A DNA stretch of 64,000 nucleotides from NCBI RefSeq assembly GCF_000369505.1, contig NZ_KB850055.1, positions 1,364,001 to 1,428,000 of the forward strand, in the 5' to 3' direction. The translations under genes were made by a program, and so were the position numbers. Source of the DNA: Acinetobacter sp. NIPH 298. GTDB taxonomy: Bacteria; Pseudomonadota; Gammaproteobacteria; Pseudomonadales; Moraxellaceae. The notes below the pieces were generated by a model, which was not told the DNA's origin, ran no database searches, and saw only the letters and a program-made list of their open reading frames with translations. Positions within the stretch are counted from its first letter, which is position 1. Each line of letters opens with the position of its first letter. Shown here in pieces: positions 26,357-35,123 of the stretch.

Positions 26357-26812
26357 TTATCGTGATTCCAAGTTAACAAAATGAATAATATTTTCCTGAT
26401 GAGATAACAAAGCAATTTTTTGCAAAACATCAGGTTTTAAATCAGCTATTTTTGTTTTTTCCATCCATGAAATAATCTGAGATTCCCCTCCCTCTAGATA
26501 GGATAGTTTTGGCTGAATCTGACCTTTATAAATGTATAAAAATTCATGAAATTGCTCTTGGGATACAACATCACAAAAGAAGTTTTCAACAATTGCAAAA
26601 AGTACAGGTGAGTGAAAATCTTCTCCCGTTTCCTCAAATACTTCTCGCTGTATTCCCTCAATCGTTGTTTCAGAAAATTTTAATCGACCACCCACCAAAG
26701 AAATTGTTCCATCTGGGAATGCAGATACTAAAATTTGATCTTCGTGTTCTATCCATGCCGCCACACGAATATTGAGTTTTCCCTCGGCTACTTTTAATGT
26801 TAGATCTTTCAC
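26357..26812 (-). CDS. Nudix hydrolase
   Basis: 151-residue Nudix-fold pyrophosphohydrolase. The Nudix box is complete: GRLKFSE followed by REVFEETGE at about residues 42-65, giving the metal-binding Glu residues. The substrate cannot be read from the sequence; family members cleave nucleoside diphosphates linked to another moiety. It is a single minus-strand gene, convergent with thiG. Confidence 0.88.
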   Translation of the reverse strand: MKDLTLKVAEGKLNIRVAAWIEHEDQILVSAFPDGTISLVGGRLKFSETTIEGIQREVFEETGEDFHSPVLFAIVENFFCDVVSQEQFHEFLYIYKGQIQPKLSYLEGGESQIISWMEKTKIADLKPDVLQKIALLSHQENIIHFVNLESR

Positions 26813-26909
26813 TGCACACTCAATAGGTTATTTAATCTCTGTATTATATTTTTTTAATCAGCAATAAAAACCTTTATATCTTTTATCTGGATAAAATAAA
26901 CACTAAGCG

Positions 26910-27524
26910 CTAATTATATTTCCGAAAATTCTCTTTCGCTCTTTGCTCGAAACACTTCTGAAAATATTCCGTTTGATAAAGTGGTTCTGTCTGATAAAAA
27001 TGTGCTAGCACTTCTTTTCTTTTAATAGAATATACATCAGGATCAACCCAAGAATATTCCTGCTGAATCTGCTGTTCATATTCCACAAAACGTTCTGGTG
27101 AAGCCGCTAGAATCGCTAAATCAATATCTAATAAAAACTGTAAGTCCAGTTCTTCAGTCGGCTCATGCTTTTGCGTGGCAACAATCCAACGCTTTATTTT
27201 CTGAACAATCTCTCTTGTTAAATCTTGAGCCAAGTACTGTTCAAATAGTTCAGCACTTTTCAGCTCATTATCTTTTGCTTGCGGATCATAAACTGCATCA
27301 TGAAACCAAAGTGCCAATTCAACAGCATGATCATCATTTAAATCAGATCGAGTAGCTTCGAGTAAAACCAAGCACTCATACAAATGCTGAATCGTATGAT
27401 AAGCCCTTTGCTTTTCGCTATAAGCAGCAATCAGTTCATTAAAAGTTCTCTGAGGTTCAGAAAACTCATAATGCCGATGCAACTCATACCATGATTTTTC
27501 TAATGTAGATAAATATTGCTGCAT
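26910..27524 (-). CDS. HD-domain-like hydrolase of unknown substrate
   Basis: 204-residue all-helical protein with an HD-type metal site: His in YHTIQHL (about residue 45), His-Asp in LWFHDAVYD (about 74) and a later Asp in LLDIDLAIL. This matches a family of predicted metal-dependent HD phosphohydrolases that is widespread but uncharacterised. It is followed closely upstream by a small hypothetical gene and yaaA in the same direction. Confidence 0.75.
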   Translation of the reverse strand: MQQYLSTLEKSWYELHRHYEFSEPQRTFNELIAAYSEKQRAYHTIQHLYECLVLLEATRSDLNDDHAVELALWFHDAVYDPQAKDNELKSAELFEQYLAQDLTREIVQKIKRWIVATQKHEPTEELDLQFLLDIDLAILAASPERFVEYEQQIQQEYSWVDPDVYSIKRKEVLAHFYQTEPLYQTEYFQKCFEQRAKENFRKYN

Positions 27525-27536
27525 AATCAGTCATCT

Positions 27537-27797
27537 CTACATTGCTTGATTCAGCCACTTTGCCAATGATTCGGCATCTTTACGATCAAGAAAAAGCTGA
27601 TATAAGGTACAGGAACCAAATTCATGTCTCAGTTCCTGTTGACGTACTGGGTGATTGCCAAAACGAAAACGTCTTGTTCCATCCGTATCTAATGGCAAAG
27701 CATAAACCCCATAACTACGCGGTTCTGTCAAATGTCCTTTAATACAGACTTGATCAGATGAAATCGCATGTTTTAATAAATGTTCTTTGCTTAACAT
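27537..27797 (-). CDS. Conserved small protein of unknown function
   Basis: 86-residue soluble protein that I do not recognise. It is mixed alpha/beta by eye, with charged stretches (TDGTRRFRFGNHPVRQQEL) and a C-terminal amphipathic helix (DRKDAESLAKWLNQAM). It has no signal peptide or membrane segment. It sits 12 bases upstream of the HD-type gene and about 30 bases after yaaA, so a three-gene operon yaaA-hypothetical-HD is plausible. Confidence 0.65.
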   Translation of the reverse strand: MLSKEHLLKHAISSDQVCIKGHLTEPRSYGVYALPLDTDGTRRFRFGNHPVRQQELRHEFGSCTLYQLFLDRKDAESLAKWLNQAM

Positions 27798-27827
27798 CTC
27801 ACCCCACCCACGACAAACTCAGGATGA

Positions 27828-28601
27828 CTACTGTTCATCCCGTTTAAATACAAGTTCTTTATTTGATGAACTTTCTGCATCAAAGTAATATCCTTCACTA
27901 TTAAATGCTTTTAATTGTTCTGCTTGACTCAATTGATTTTCAATTAAGTATCTTGCCATTAGACCACGCGCTTTTTTCGCATAGAAACTAATCACTTTAT
28001 ATTTTCCATTTTTTTGATCTAAGAACACAGGTTTGATAATTTCCACCTGAATTTTCTTTTCATTCACAGATTTATAATATTCGTCAGAGGCTAAATTTAC
28101 CAACACTTTTGCATCGATATTTGCTAAATCTTGATTAATTTGATCAGTGATAATATCGCCCCAAAACTCATATAAGTTATGTCCACGCGTATTTTTTAAC
28201 TTTGTTCCCATTTCCAAGCGGTATGGCATCATCAGATCTAAAGGACGTAACAAACCATAAAGCCCCGACAACATCCGTAAATGCTGCTGCGCAAAATCAA
28301 TATCTTGTTCGTCTAAATGATATGCATCTAAACCTGTATAAACATCACCTTTGAATGCAAAAATCGCTTGGCGTGCATTGGAGAAATCAAAATCTGCATT
28401 CCAGTCACGAAAACGTTCTGCATTTAAAGTGGCAATTTTCTCACTGACAGTCATCAAAGATGCGATTTCAGTCGCTGAAAGTTTGCGACAAACCTCAATC
28501 AACTGTTGTGATTGTTCCAATAAACGTGGCTGCGTGTGTATATCTGTTGGTAAAGCTGTTGTGTAATCAAGTGTTTTAGCAGGAGAAATTAGAGCAAGCA
28601 T
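27828..28601 (-). CDS. yaaA: Peroxide stress protein YaaA
   Basis: DUF328/YaaA family protein of 257 residues. In E. coli it lowers free iron and protects DNA from peroxide damage. Diagnostic segments are the N-terminal [10 protein letters not shown], the [19 protein letters not shown] motif and the C-terminal [10 protein letters not shown]. The ATG at 28601 is chosen over a TTG six bases upstream. Function in this organism is by homology only. Confidence 0.93.
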   Translation of the reverse strand: MLALISPAKTLDYTTALPTDIHTQPRLLEQSQQLIEVCRKLSATEIASLMTVSEKIATLNAERFRDWNADFDFSNARQAIFAFKGDVYTGLDAYHLDEQDIDFAQQHLRMLSGLYGLLRPLDLMMPYRLEMGTKLKNTRGHNLYEFWGDIITDQINQDLANIDAKVLVNLASDEYYKSVNEKKIQVEIIKPVFLDQKNGKYKVISFYAKKARGLMARYLIENQLSQAEQLKAFNSEGYYFDAESSSNKELVFKRDEQ

Positions 28602-28725
28602 ATTCAATCAATATCAATTTATCTTGGTTAAACTATAACAGTTGAGAATTTTTAATGCCAATTCGTGTTTTCATTCTTCATTATCGGTAAAATAGTGGAT
28701 TCTTCCATAATTCATTACGTACTTT

Positions 28726-29355
28726 ATGTCTGAGCTACTATTCATCCAAGGTCCTGTTGGTCAAATCGAAATATTTGTTGATCAACCCAAAGGTGAAATC
28801 ACAGGTTTTGCAGTCGTCTGTCACCCCCATCCATTACAAGGGGGCACACCCAATCACAAAGTGCCTGTTTTATTAGCGCAAATTTTTAATGAAATGGGCT
28901 GTATCGTGTATCGTCCAAGTTTTCGCGGTTTAGGTGGTAGCGAAGGCACACATGATCAAGGTCATGGTGAAACTGATGACATTATGGCAGTGATTGAATA
29001 TGCACGCGATAAACATGCAGGCTTAACGTTCCATGCGGGTGGCTTTAGCTTTGGCTCACATGTCTTAGCCAAATGCCAAGCGCAGCTCAGTGAAGAGCTA
29101 CGCCCGAAACAATTAGTTTTGTGTGGCTTACCAACTGGCTCAGTGGTTGATTTACGTCACTACAAAACCCCTGAAATTAATGGCGATATTTTATTTGTAC
29201 ATGGTGAACAAGATGATATCACCCTACTCTCAGATATGGTTGCGTGGGCAAAACCACAAAAACATCCAATTACCATCATGCCTGGTGCAAATCATTTCTT
29301 TACAGGTTATTTAAAGCAATTACGTCAAGTGATCACTCGCTTTTTAAAAGTGTAG
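28726..29355 (+). CDS. Alpha/beta hydrolase
   Basis: 209-residue alpha/beta-hydrolase-fold protein of the COG2945 type. It shows the oxyanion segment CHPHPLQGG (residues 32-40), the nucleophile elbow GFSFGS (Ser near 106), an Asp in HGEQDDITL and the C-terminal His in GANHFF. The catalytic triad therefore looks complete. The substrate is unknown. It precedes the DUF2157 gene by 90 bases. Confidence 0.85.
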   Translation: MSELLFIQGPVGQIEIFVDQPKGEITGFAVVCHPHPLQGGTPNHKVPVLLAQIFNEMGCIVYRPSFRGLGGSEGTHDQGHGETDDIMAVIEYARDKHAGLTFHAGGFSFGSHVLAKCQAQLSEELRPKQLVLCGLPTGSVVDLRHYKTPEINGDILFVHGEQDDITLLSDMVAWAKPQKHPITIMPGANHFFTGYLKQLRQVITRFLKV

Positions 29356-29445
29356 ACTTAACAAAAAATTATTAAGAAAAATATACTTCTTTTGAATCCC
29401 ATGTCTGTTATATCAGTACAGATGAATAGGCATTAGGGTTCTTTG

Positions 29446-30522
29446 ATGAGATTAAATAAAAAACAGGGACTATTTTTAAAACACACCATTGAGTATTGGC
29501 AACAACAAGGAACGATTACACCTGACGTTGCCAATGATCTTAAAAGTAGCTTTTCCATTCGATCTTTTGATTGGGAACGACTAGCAAAATATTCATTTTG
29601 GATTTCGATGATTTGCACAGTGATTGCAGTTGCTGCAATCACCCTTGATGAATGGTTAATGAAAATACTTGAACAATTATTTTTAAGTTCAAATGTTATC
29701 CCATGTCTTATCTTTGCTGCTGCGGCTGCTGCTTTTTATATATTTGCCTATCGTCGCCGTAAAACTAAGCCCTTACATCACTTTAGCAATGAAGCGATTA
29801 TTTTTGCGGGTGTACTTTCTACTGCCGTTTCGGTAGCGTATTTTGGACAAGCGATTGATACTGGTAGCGGACATTTCTCGTTGCTATTTTTACTTTCAAC
29901 AATCATTTACGCTGCACTGGCTTTCTGGTTTCCCTCAAAACTGATTTGGATCTTTTCTCTGCTTTCGCTCGGCTCTTGGTTTGGGACTGAAACAGGCTAT
30001 ATGTCTGGCTGGGGTGCGTACTATTTAGGTATGAACTTTCCGTTGCGCTTTGTGTTATTCGGCGGTGTGCTGATTGGGCTCAGTCTATTGTTTAAACGTC
30101 ACGCGCGTTTTTCTGACTTTGCGCATTCAACCTATGTCATGGGTCTGCTTTATCTATTTATTGCGCTATGGATTCTTTCAATCTTTGGCAATTATGGTGA
30201 CCTGAATAGCTGGTACAACGTTAAACAATACGAGCTACTTCATTGGGGCATCTTATTTGCATTTGTTGCTATCATTGCCATTATATATGGCTTAAAACAC
30301 GATGATGCCACTTCACGCGGTTTTGGTATTACCTTTTTATTTCTAAACTTATATACCAAATATTTTGAGTTCTTTTGGGTTGGTATGCATAAAGCAATCT
30401 TCTTTATCATACTGGCGGCTTCATTTTGGTGGATTGGTCGACATGCAGAAAAACTTTGGAATTTAGAGTTTTTATCTAGCCAATCGCAGCGTAAGAAACA
30501 ACAACCTGATCAAGCTGAATAA
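29446..30522 (+). CDS. DUF2157 family membrane protein
   Basis: Integral membrane protein of 358 residues. The first 60 residues are soluble (the DUF2157 domain, with an EYWQQQG..TPDVAND pattern), followed by about nine or ten hydrophobic helices to residue 340 and a basic tail. Function unknown. The ATG at 29446 is chosen; a TTG directly before it is in frame. It converges with rtcR, whose stop is only three bases away. Confidence 0.8.
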   Translation: MRLNKKQGLFLKHTIEYWQQQGTITPDVANDLKSSFSIRSFDWERLAKYSFWISMICTVIAVAAITLDEWLMKILEQLFLSSNVIPCLIFAAAAAAFYIFAYRRRKTKPLHHFSNEAIIFAGVLSTAVSVAYFGQAIDTGSGHFSLLFLLSTIIYAALAFWFPSKLIWIFSLLSLGSWFGTETGYMSGWGAYYLGMNFPLRFVLFGGVLIGLSLLFKRHARFSDFAHSTYVMGLLYLFIALWILSIFGNYGDLNSWYNVKQYELLHWGILFAFVAIIAIIYGLKHDDATSRGFGITFLFLNLYTKYFEFFWVGMHKAIFFIILAASFWWIGRHAEKLWNLEFLSSQSQRKKQQPDQAE

Positions 30523-30525
30523 CGA

Positions 30526-32124
30526 TTAGAAATCACTCCAACTCAAGCCAAACCGAGCCAAATACTTTTTGACTCGGTCACTATCATTGGTGGTATTTCT
30601 TTGCTGGCGTGAAGCAGCAAAAAGCTGTCGCCCAGCATCCGCCATTGATTTTGCATTTTCACAAACCTCAAGCACACCACGTAGCTGAATCTGGTCAAAT
30701 TCATCAATTTCCATTAATTGCATTTGATCTAAATATTTCAGCAAAATATCTTGATCATTTTCATCATGTGAATGTTTCTGAATAGACCACAATTGTTTTA
30801 AACGATGAATCTCTTTTTCCACTGTTTCAGAGCGAATCAACTCTCCATCCGATAATGTCGCTAAACGCGTCACACTTGCGGTTAAATCTCTGAAATTTCC
30901 CTGCCAAGAAGCATCTTTCGACTTGGCAAATTTCACATATAGATCTAAAGCGTCACGCTGAAAACGAAGTTGACGTTGATGATTAGCAGCAAATCGTTGT
31001 AGCTCGAACTCAATATTCGGCGCGATATCTTCAACACGATCTTTCAGATTTGGCAAAAAGAAAGTCCATGTATTGAGTCGCGCCCATAAGTCCTCGCGAA
31101 AACGCCCTGCTTGCACCTCGGTTCTCAAATCTCGATTTGTCCCCGCAATCAGTTGAAAATCTGCCTGAACTTCCTTATCGCTACCGACAGGAAAAAAGGT
31201 TTTATCTTCGAGTGCTTTGAGCAACATGGCTTGCTCATCTAATCCAAGCTCGCCAATTTCATCCAGAAATAAAATGCCTTGATCGGCACTTTTCAACAAA
31301 CCTATCCGAGAAGCTGCTGCGCCTGTAAAGGCTCCTTTGATATGCCCAAACAAACTCGACATGGCACTGTCACCACGTAAAGTGGCGCAGTTCACATCAA
31401 TAAACCGTCCACTCAAATGAAACTTGTCTTTCTTGAGTTGAAAGATTTGTTTAGCCAAATGAGATTTCCCAACACCTGTTGCACCCATAATCAAAATCGG
31501 CGCACTAGACCGTGTTGCGACCAACTCAACTTCACTAATCAGCCGATTAAACTCAAGGTTATAGGTTGAGATATTGGCTTTTAGCTGTTGCCAATTTTGT
31601 TGTTGTTCATCTTCAAAACGCTGCTTTAAGACATCATATCGAGATAAGTCCAGATCAATGATGCGATATTCACCCTCAGGTGTTTTCTGTTGGTTTGGCG
31701 CACTTTGAATCAGTTTGGCTGGTAAATAATTCGCGTCGACCAAAAGATACCAACAAATTTGGCCAACGTGCGTTCCAGTCGTAATATGCAAAAGATAGTT
31801 ATTTTTTTCAGTATCAAATGAATATTTTTTTATAAAATCATAAAGTGCACCATATACCTCGGCAAAATCCCAAGGATCACGAATACTCACTCGATGACCT
31901 GATATTGTTGTTGATGGCGACACATCCTTTGCATCTTCAGCAATAAACTTCACCAAATTATGATGTTGCCGATCATGCAATAAGACCAGCTCATCTACAA
32001 TTAGATCTTCATGCATCAATAGGCTCAGCGTTGGACGCCAACGTTGCCAGCGATCAGGACGTTTTCCTTGATCTAAAGTTGAACCAACAAAGCCAATTAC
32101 GACTGTTTTTTTCACATCCGTCAT
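30526..32124 (-). CDS. rtcR: Sigma-54-dependent transcriptional activator RtcR
   Basis: Regulator of the RNA-repair genes rtcB and rtcA. Domains in order: an N-terminal CARF-like sensor domain to about residue 180 (VIGFVGSTLD at the start and HITTGTHVGQI at 113-123), an AAA+ sigma-54 activator domain with Walker A GATGVGKS (214-221), the sigma-54-contacting GAFTGA loop (264-269) and Walker B GILFLDEIGEL, then a C-terminal DNA-binding region. It is divergent from rnz and rtcB. In E. coli the sensor is thought to respond to RNA damage products; that is inferred here. Confidence 0.96.
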   Translation of the reverse strand: MTDVKKTVVIGFVGSTLDQGKRPDRWQRWRPTLSLLMHEDLIVDELVLLHDRQHHNLVKFIAEDAKDVSPSTTISGHRVSIRDPWDFAEVYGALYDFIKKYSFDTEKNNYLLHITTGTHVGQICWYLLVDANYLPAKLIQSAPNQQKTPEGEYRIIDLDLSRYDVLKQRFEDEQQQNWQQLKANISTYNLEFNRLISEVELVATRSSAPILIMGATGVGKSHLAKQIFQLKKDKFHLSGRFIDVNCATLRGDSAMSSLFGHIKGAFTGAAASRIGLLKSADQGILFLDEIGELGLDEQAMLLKALEDKTFFPVGSDKEVQADFQLIAGTNRDLRTEVQAGRFREDLWARLNTWTFFLPNLKDRVEDIAPNIEFELQRFAANHQRQLRFQRDALDLYVKFAKSKDASWQGNFRDLTASVTRLATLSDGELIRSETVEKEIHRLKQLWSIQKHSHDENDQDILLKYLDQMQLMEIDEFDQIQLRGVLEVCENAKSMADAGRQLFAASRQQRNTTNDSDRVKKYLARFGLSWSDF

Positions 32125-32191
32125 GATTTCTATAAAATTTTATAAATGTCTATAATATACAATACGCATTTAAGTGAAAAATTCCAACAAT
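32125..32191 (+). promoter_or_regulatory. Divergent promoter region between rtcR and rnz
   Basis: Only 67 bases separate the two genes. A TATAAT box at 32151-32156 is a candidate -10 for rnz; the -35 is poor. It suggests rnz can be expressed constitutively, apart from the sigma-54 promoter further downstream. Confidence 0.35.
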
Positions 32192-33154
32192 ATGCTTCAT
32201 TTTACTTTTTTAGGTACATCTTCAGGTGTACCCACACTCACTCGTAATGTTTCGGGTTTAGCGATACGAAACAGTAAAAACAAAGACTGGATTTTGGTCG
32301 ATGCAGGTGAAGGCACACAACACCGTATTCAACAAGCCAAACTTTCTTTACAAAATCTGATTGCGGTCTGTATTACCCATGTACATGGCGATCATTGTTA
32401 TGGGCTAGTCGGCTTATTGGCAAGTGCTGGCATGAATGCACGTACTGCTCCCATAACGATTATCGCCCCCAAAGAAATTCAAAAATGGTTTGAAGCAACT
32501 ACACAACTTACCGATCTACATCTGCCTTATCAACTCAATTTCATTGATGTGAATGAGGCGACTCAAATACAGCAATTGACGGATGAACTTTCAATTCAAG
32601 CCCACCCACTTAGCCATCGAGTACCCAGCTTTGCATTTAGTATTATCACGCAACACACCCAAAATAAATTAGACACACAGGCTTTAATTCAACTTGGTGT
32701 ACCTAAAGGTAAAGCTTGGGGTGATTTACAACAAGGCAAAGATATTCAGTTGAATGATCAAACCTTAAAAGCGAGTGATTTTATTCAAACGCATATACAG
32801 CGCGTTCACGCGATTGTTGGTGGTGACAATGATCGTCCTGAGTTATTAGCTCAGTCATGTCAAGATGCTCAACTGTTGATTCATGAAAGCACCTATACTC
32901 AAGCAGTTCTAGATAAAGTGGGTCAAGGTCCGATGCATAGTTCGGCAAAAATAGTGGCTGAATTTGCCCAACAACAAGGATTAAGCAATCTCATTCTCAC
33001 GCACTTTAGTCCGCGACATCAAGATAGTGCTGGGCAGCAGGCCATCGCGGAGGAAGTCAGAGCGTTTTACAAAGGCAATTTTTATTTAGCACATGATTTT
33101 GACCAATTTAGTTTAGATGAAACTGGTCAACTCTTAAAAATTGATAAATCCTAA
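32192..33154 (+). CDS. rnz: Ribonuclease Z (tRNA 3'-processing endonuclease)
   Basis: Metallo-beta-lactamase-fold RNase Z of about 320 residues. The zinc motif THVHGDH is at residues 62-68, with further ligands in the SHRVPS, HESTY and LTHFSPRH segments. It cleaves the 3' trailers of tRNA precursors. The ATG at 32192 is preferred to a GTG 18 bases upstream because the conserved fold begins with it. Its position between rtcR and rtcB links tRNA 3' processing physically to RNA repair. Confidence 0.92.
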   Translation: MLHFTFLGTSSGVPTLTRNVSGLAIRNSKNKDWILVDAGEGTQHRIQQAKLSLQNLIAVCITHVHGDHCYGLVGLLASAGMNARTAPITIIAPKEIQKWFEATTQLTDLHLPYQLNFIDVNEATQIQQLTDELSIQAHPLSHRVPSFAFSIITQHTQNKLDTQALIQLGVPKGKAWGDLQQGKDIQLNDQTLKASDFIQTHIQRVHAIVGGDNDRPELLAQSCQDAQLLIHESTYTQAVLDKVGQGPMHSSAKIVAEFAQQQGLSNLILTHFSPRHQDSAGQQAIAEEVRAFYKGNFYLAHDFDQFSLDETGQLLKIDKS

Positions 33155-33168
33155 TACACCTCTTGTTA

Positions 33169-33203
33169 TGCGATCTATCTGTAAAATTACAGAATAGATC
33201 GCA
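33169..33203 (+). promoter_or_regulatory. Long inverted repeat: possible RtcR site or rnz terminator
   Basis: A near-perfect inverted repeat (33169-33184 with 33187-33203) whose arms share TGCGATCTAT and CTGTAA, differing by one bulged base. It lies 15 bases after rnz and about 150 bases upstream of the sigma-54 promoter, a typical distance for an upstream activating site. No T tract follows, so an operator is at least as likely as a terminator. The 2-nt centre also suits a dimer-binding palindrome. Confidence 0.45.
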
Positions 33204-33217
33204 TATCCTTTAAGATA

Positions 33218-33237
33218 TATTTATATCTATATAAATA
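33218..33237 (+). promoter_or_regulatory. AT palindrome upstream of the rtcB promoter
   Basis: Perfect 9-bp inverted repeat TATTTATAT / ATATAAATA with a 2-nt centre, 110-130 bases upstream of the -24/-12 element. It may be a second activator site or an IHF-like bendable stretch. In AT-rich sequence such repeats also occur by chance. Confidence 0.3.
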
Positions 33238-33348
33238 GATATTTTATATTAAAAAATATACCCCAACATATTAACCCAGAGTAGTATAAATTTTATTTAC
33301 AATTATTATCAATAACTTACAATAATTTTGATTCGCTTTTTAAAATAT

Positions 33349-33364
33349 TGGCACAGTCGCTGCA
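33349..33364 (+). promoter_or_regulatory. Sigma-54 promoter of rtcB
   Basis: TGGCAC at 33349-33354 (the -24 element) and CTGCA at 33360-33364 (the -12 element), with the invariant GG and GC spaced exactly as in the consensus. Transcription should start near 33375, giving a leader of about 75-80 bases before rtcB. The adjacent rtcR encodes the matching activator. Confidence 0.88.
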
Positions 33365-33406
33365 ATAGTATAAGCACACAACATCATTGGGATATTGTGA
33401 ATAACA

Positions 33407-33433
33407 CCTGCCTGCAAACGCTTGGCAGGCAGG
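33407..33433 (+). promoter_or_regulatory. GC-rich hairpin in the rtcB leader
   Basis: Perfect 9-bp stem CCTGCCTGC / GCAGGCAGG with a 9-nt loop, ending 7 bases before the AGGA ribosome-binding site of rtcB. No T tract follows, so it is not a classical terminator. A leader structure affecting translation or stability is possible. Confidence 0.5.
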
Positions 33434-33447
33434 CTTTGAAAGGAAAA

Positions 33448-34725
33448 ATGAAAATGTCTGTCATTGAACAAGTCAATCAACAAGCTCAATTTGAACAAGA
33501 ACAGCAACAACGTGCTTATCAAGTTCTACATAGTGAAAAAAGCATGCCTGTGAAAATGTGGACCAAAGGTGTTCTTGTTGATGACAACTCAAAACAACAA
33601 TTACTACAAACTGCCCAAATGCCATTTATTTATAAATGGATGGCGGTAATGCCAGACGTGCACTTTGGTTTAGGGGCAACCATTGGAAGTGTGATTCCAA
33701 CCAAAGGCGCGATTATTCCTGCGGCTGTTGGCGTCGACATCGGCTGTGGAATGATGGCAACTCGAACCAGCTTAACCGCCTCTGATTTACCAGATAACTT
33801 ACATGGATTACGTACAGAACTTGAACGTTTAATTCCACATGGAATGACTAAAGGCCGAGGACGAGATCGTGGATCTTGGGAAAACCCACCTGAAATGGTG
33901 GATCAAGCTTGGGCAGACTTAGTGGCTGATTTTGAGTTGATTTGTGCGAAGCACCCTCGTCTTAAAAACACCAACAATCGCAAACAATTAGGAACTTTAG
34001 GGACGGGAAATCACTTCGTCGAAGTCTGTTTGGATGAACATGATCATGTTTGGATTATGTTGCACTCAGGTTCTCGCGGTGTAGGTAATGCCATCGGTAA
34101 TCATTTTATCGAGCTTGCACGAAAAGATATGCAAAAGCATTTCATTAATTTGCCGAATAAAGACTTGGCGTATTTAGTTGAAGGAACTGAGCATTTTAAT
34201 GATTATTGGTTTGCTGTAGGTTGGGCACAACGCTTTGCAATGAAAAATCGTGAAATCATGATGCAGTCAGCGATTAAAGCTTTGGCAACGATTATTCCAA
34301 AACCATTTAATGCAAAATTGGAAGCGGTGAACTGTCACCATAATTATGTGGAAAAGGAAGAACATTATGGCGAAGAAGTGATGGTAACCCGTAAAGGTGC
34401 TGTAAGTGCACGTTTAGGTGAGTATGGAATCATTCCCGGTTCAATGGGAGCCAAGTCCTTTATTGTACGTGGTCTTGGAAATCAGGAGTCTTTTTGTTCA
34501 TGTTCGCATGGTGCAGGTCGTGTGATGAGCCGTGCTGAAGCGAAACGTCGCTTTACGGTTGAAGATCAGATTGCTCAGACTGAAGGTGTGGAATGCCGTA
34601 AAGATGCTGCTGTAATTGATGAAATTCCATCAGCTTATAAACCGATTGAAGACGTAATGAATGCGCAAAAAGATTTGGTTGAAGTGGTTTATACACTAAG
34701 ACAAGTGGTTTGTGTTAAGGGGTAA
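33448..34725 (+). CDS. rtcB: RNA-splicing ligase RtcB
   Basis: GTP- and Mn-dependent RNA ligase joining 2',3'-cyclic phosphate or 3'-phosphate ends to 5'-hydroxyl ends. About 425 residues. Conserved parts: GVDIGCGM (95-102, metal-binding Asp and Cys), GTGNHFVEV, HSGSRGVGN and CSHGAGRVMSR, whose His is the guanylylated residue. AGGA precedes two in-frame ATGs at 33448 and 33454; the second has better spacing. It is driven by the sigma-54 promoter and overlaps the next gene, so an operon down to rtcA is likely. Confidence 0.95.
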   Translation: MKMSVIEQVNQQAQFEQEQQQRAYQVLHSEKSMPVKMWTKGVLVDDNSKQQLLQTAQMPFIYKWMAVMPDVHFGLGATIGSVIPTKGAIIPAAVGVDIGCGMMATRTSLTASDLPDNLHGLRTELERLIPHGMTKGRGRDRGSWENPPEMVDQAWADLVADFELICAKHPRLKNTNNRKQLGTLGTGNHFVEVCLDEHDHVWIMLHSGSRGVGNAIGNHFIELARKDMQKHFINLPNKDLAYLVEGTEHFNDYWFAVGWAQRFAMKNREIMMQSAIKALATIIPKPFNAKLEAVNCHHNYVEKEEHYGEEVMVTRKGAVSARLGEYGIIPGSMGAKSFIVRGLGNQESFCSCSHGAGRVMSRAEAKRRFTVEDQIAQTEGVECRKDAAVIDEIPSAYKPIEDVMNAQKDLVEVVYTLRQVVCVKG

Positions 34726-35111
34726 TGATGAAAAAGGATTGTTTAGATATTCGGAGCTATAGAATCAGGACAAATGAAGATGCTGATCTCGTACTACCTG
34801 AGCAATCCTATTACATCATTCTGATTGTGGGTACTAAGCAAATCCTGCCTGAATGGCGTAATTGGATTTGTGAGCAGATTGTCTATTCAAAACTATGCAC
34901 TCAGGCAATGGTGACAGGATATGAGTGCTCTATTTGGGATGATGTCCTAGATGAAACATATCTAGGTTTTTATAACTATCAACCACCAGCCAATAATTGC
35001 TTCATGACAACTTGGCATGAAAATCAAACTTTAGATGAGGTTATTGAATTTGCAAAATTTAGTATGGAATTGGAAGGTGTTTCAAACTTAGTTATTGTAC
35101 ATATTGAATAA
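34725..35111 (+). CDS. Uncharacterised protein in the rtc operon
   Basis: 128-residue soluble protein that I cannot place in a family with confidence. It has no signal peptide; the middle part (SYYIILIVGTKQILPEW) is a hydrophobic strand region, and there are several Cys and Trp residues (WICEQ, YECSIWDD, NCFMTTW). The first ATG overlaps the rtcB stop by one base (TAATG) and a second follows directly with better spacing from AAGGGG, so translation is coupled to RtcB. A role connected with RNA repair is inferred only from position. Confidence 0.75.
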   Translation: MMKKDCLDIRSYRIRTNEDADLVLPEQSYYIILIVGTKQILPEWRNWICEQIVYSKLCTQAMVTGYECSIWDDVLDETYLGFYNYQPPANNCFMTTWHENQTLDEVIEFAKFSMELEGVSNLVIVHIE

Positions 35112-35123
35112 AAGGAAAATAAA

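Noticed and set aside
30526..32124. A CRISPR or type III signalling connection because RtcR has a CARF-like domain
   Set aside because: No repeats, cas genes or cyclic oligoadenylate synthase are in the window; the genes around it are RNA repair.
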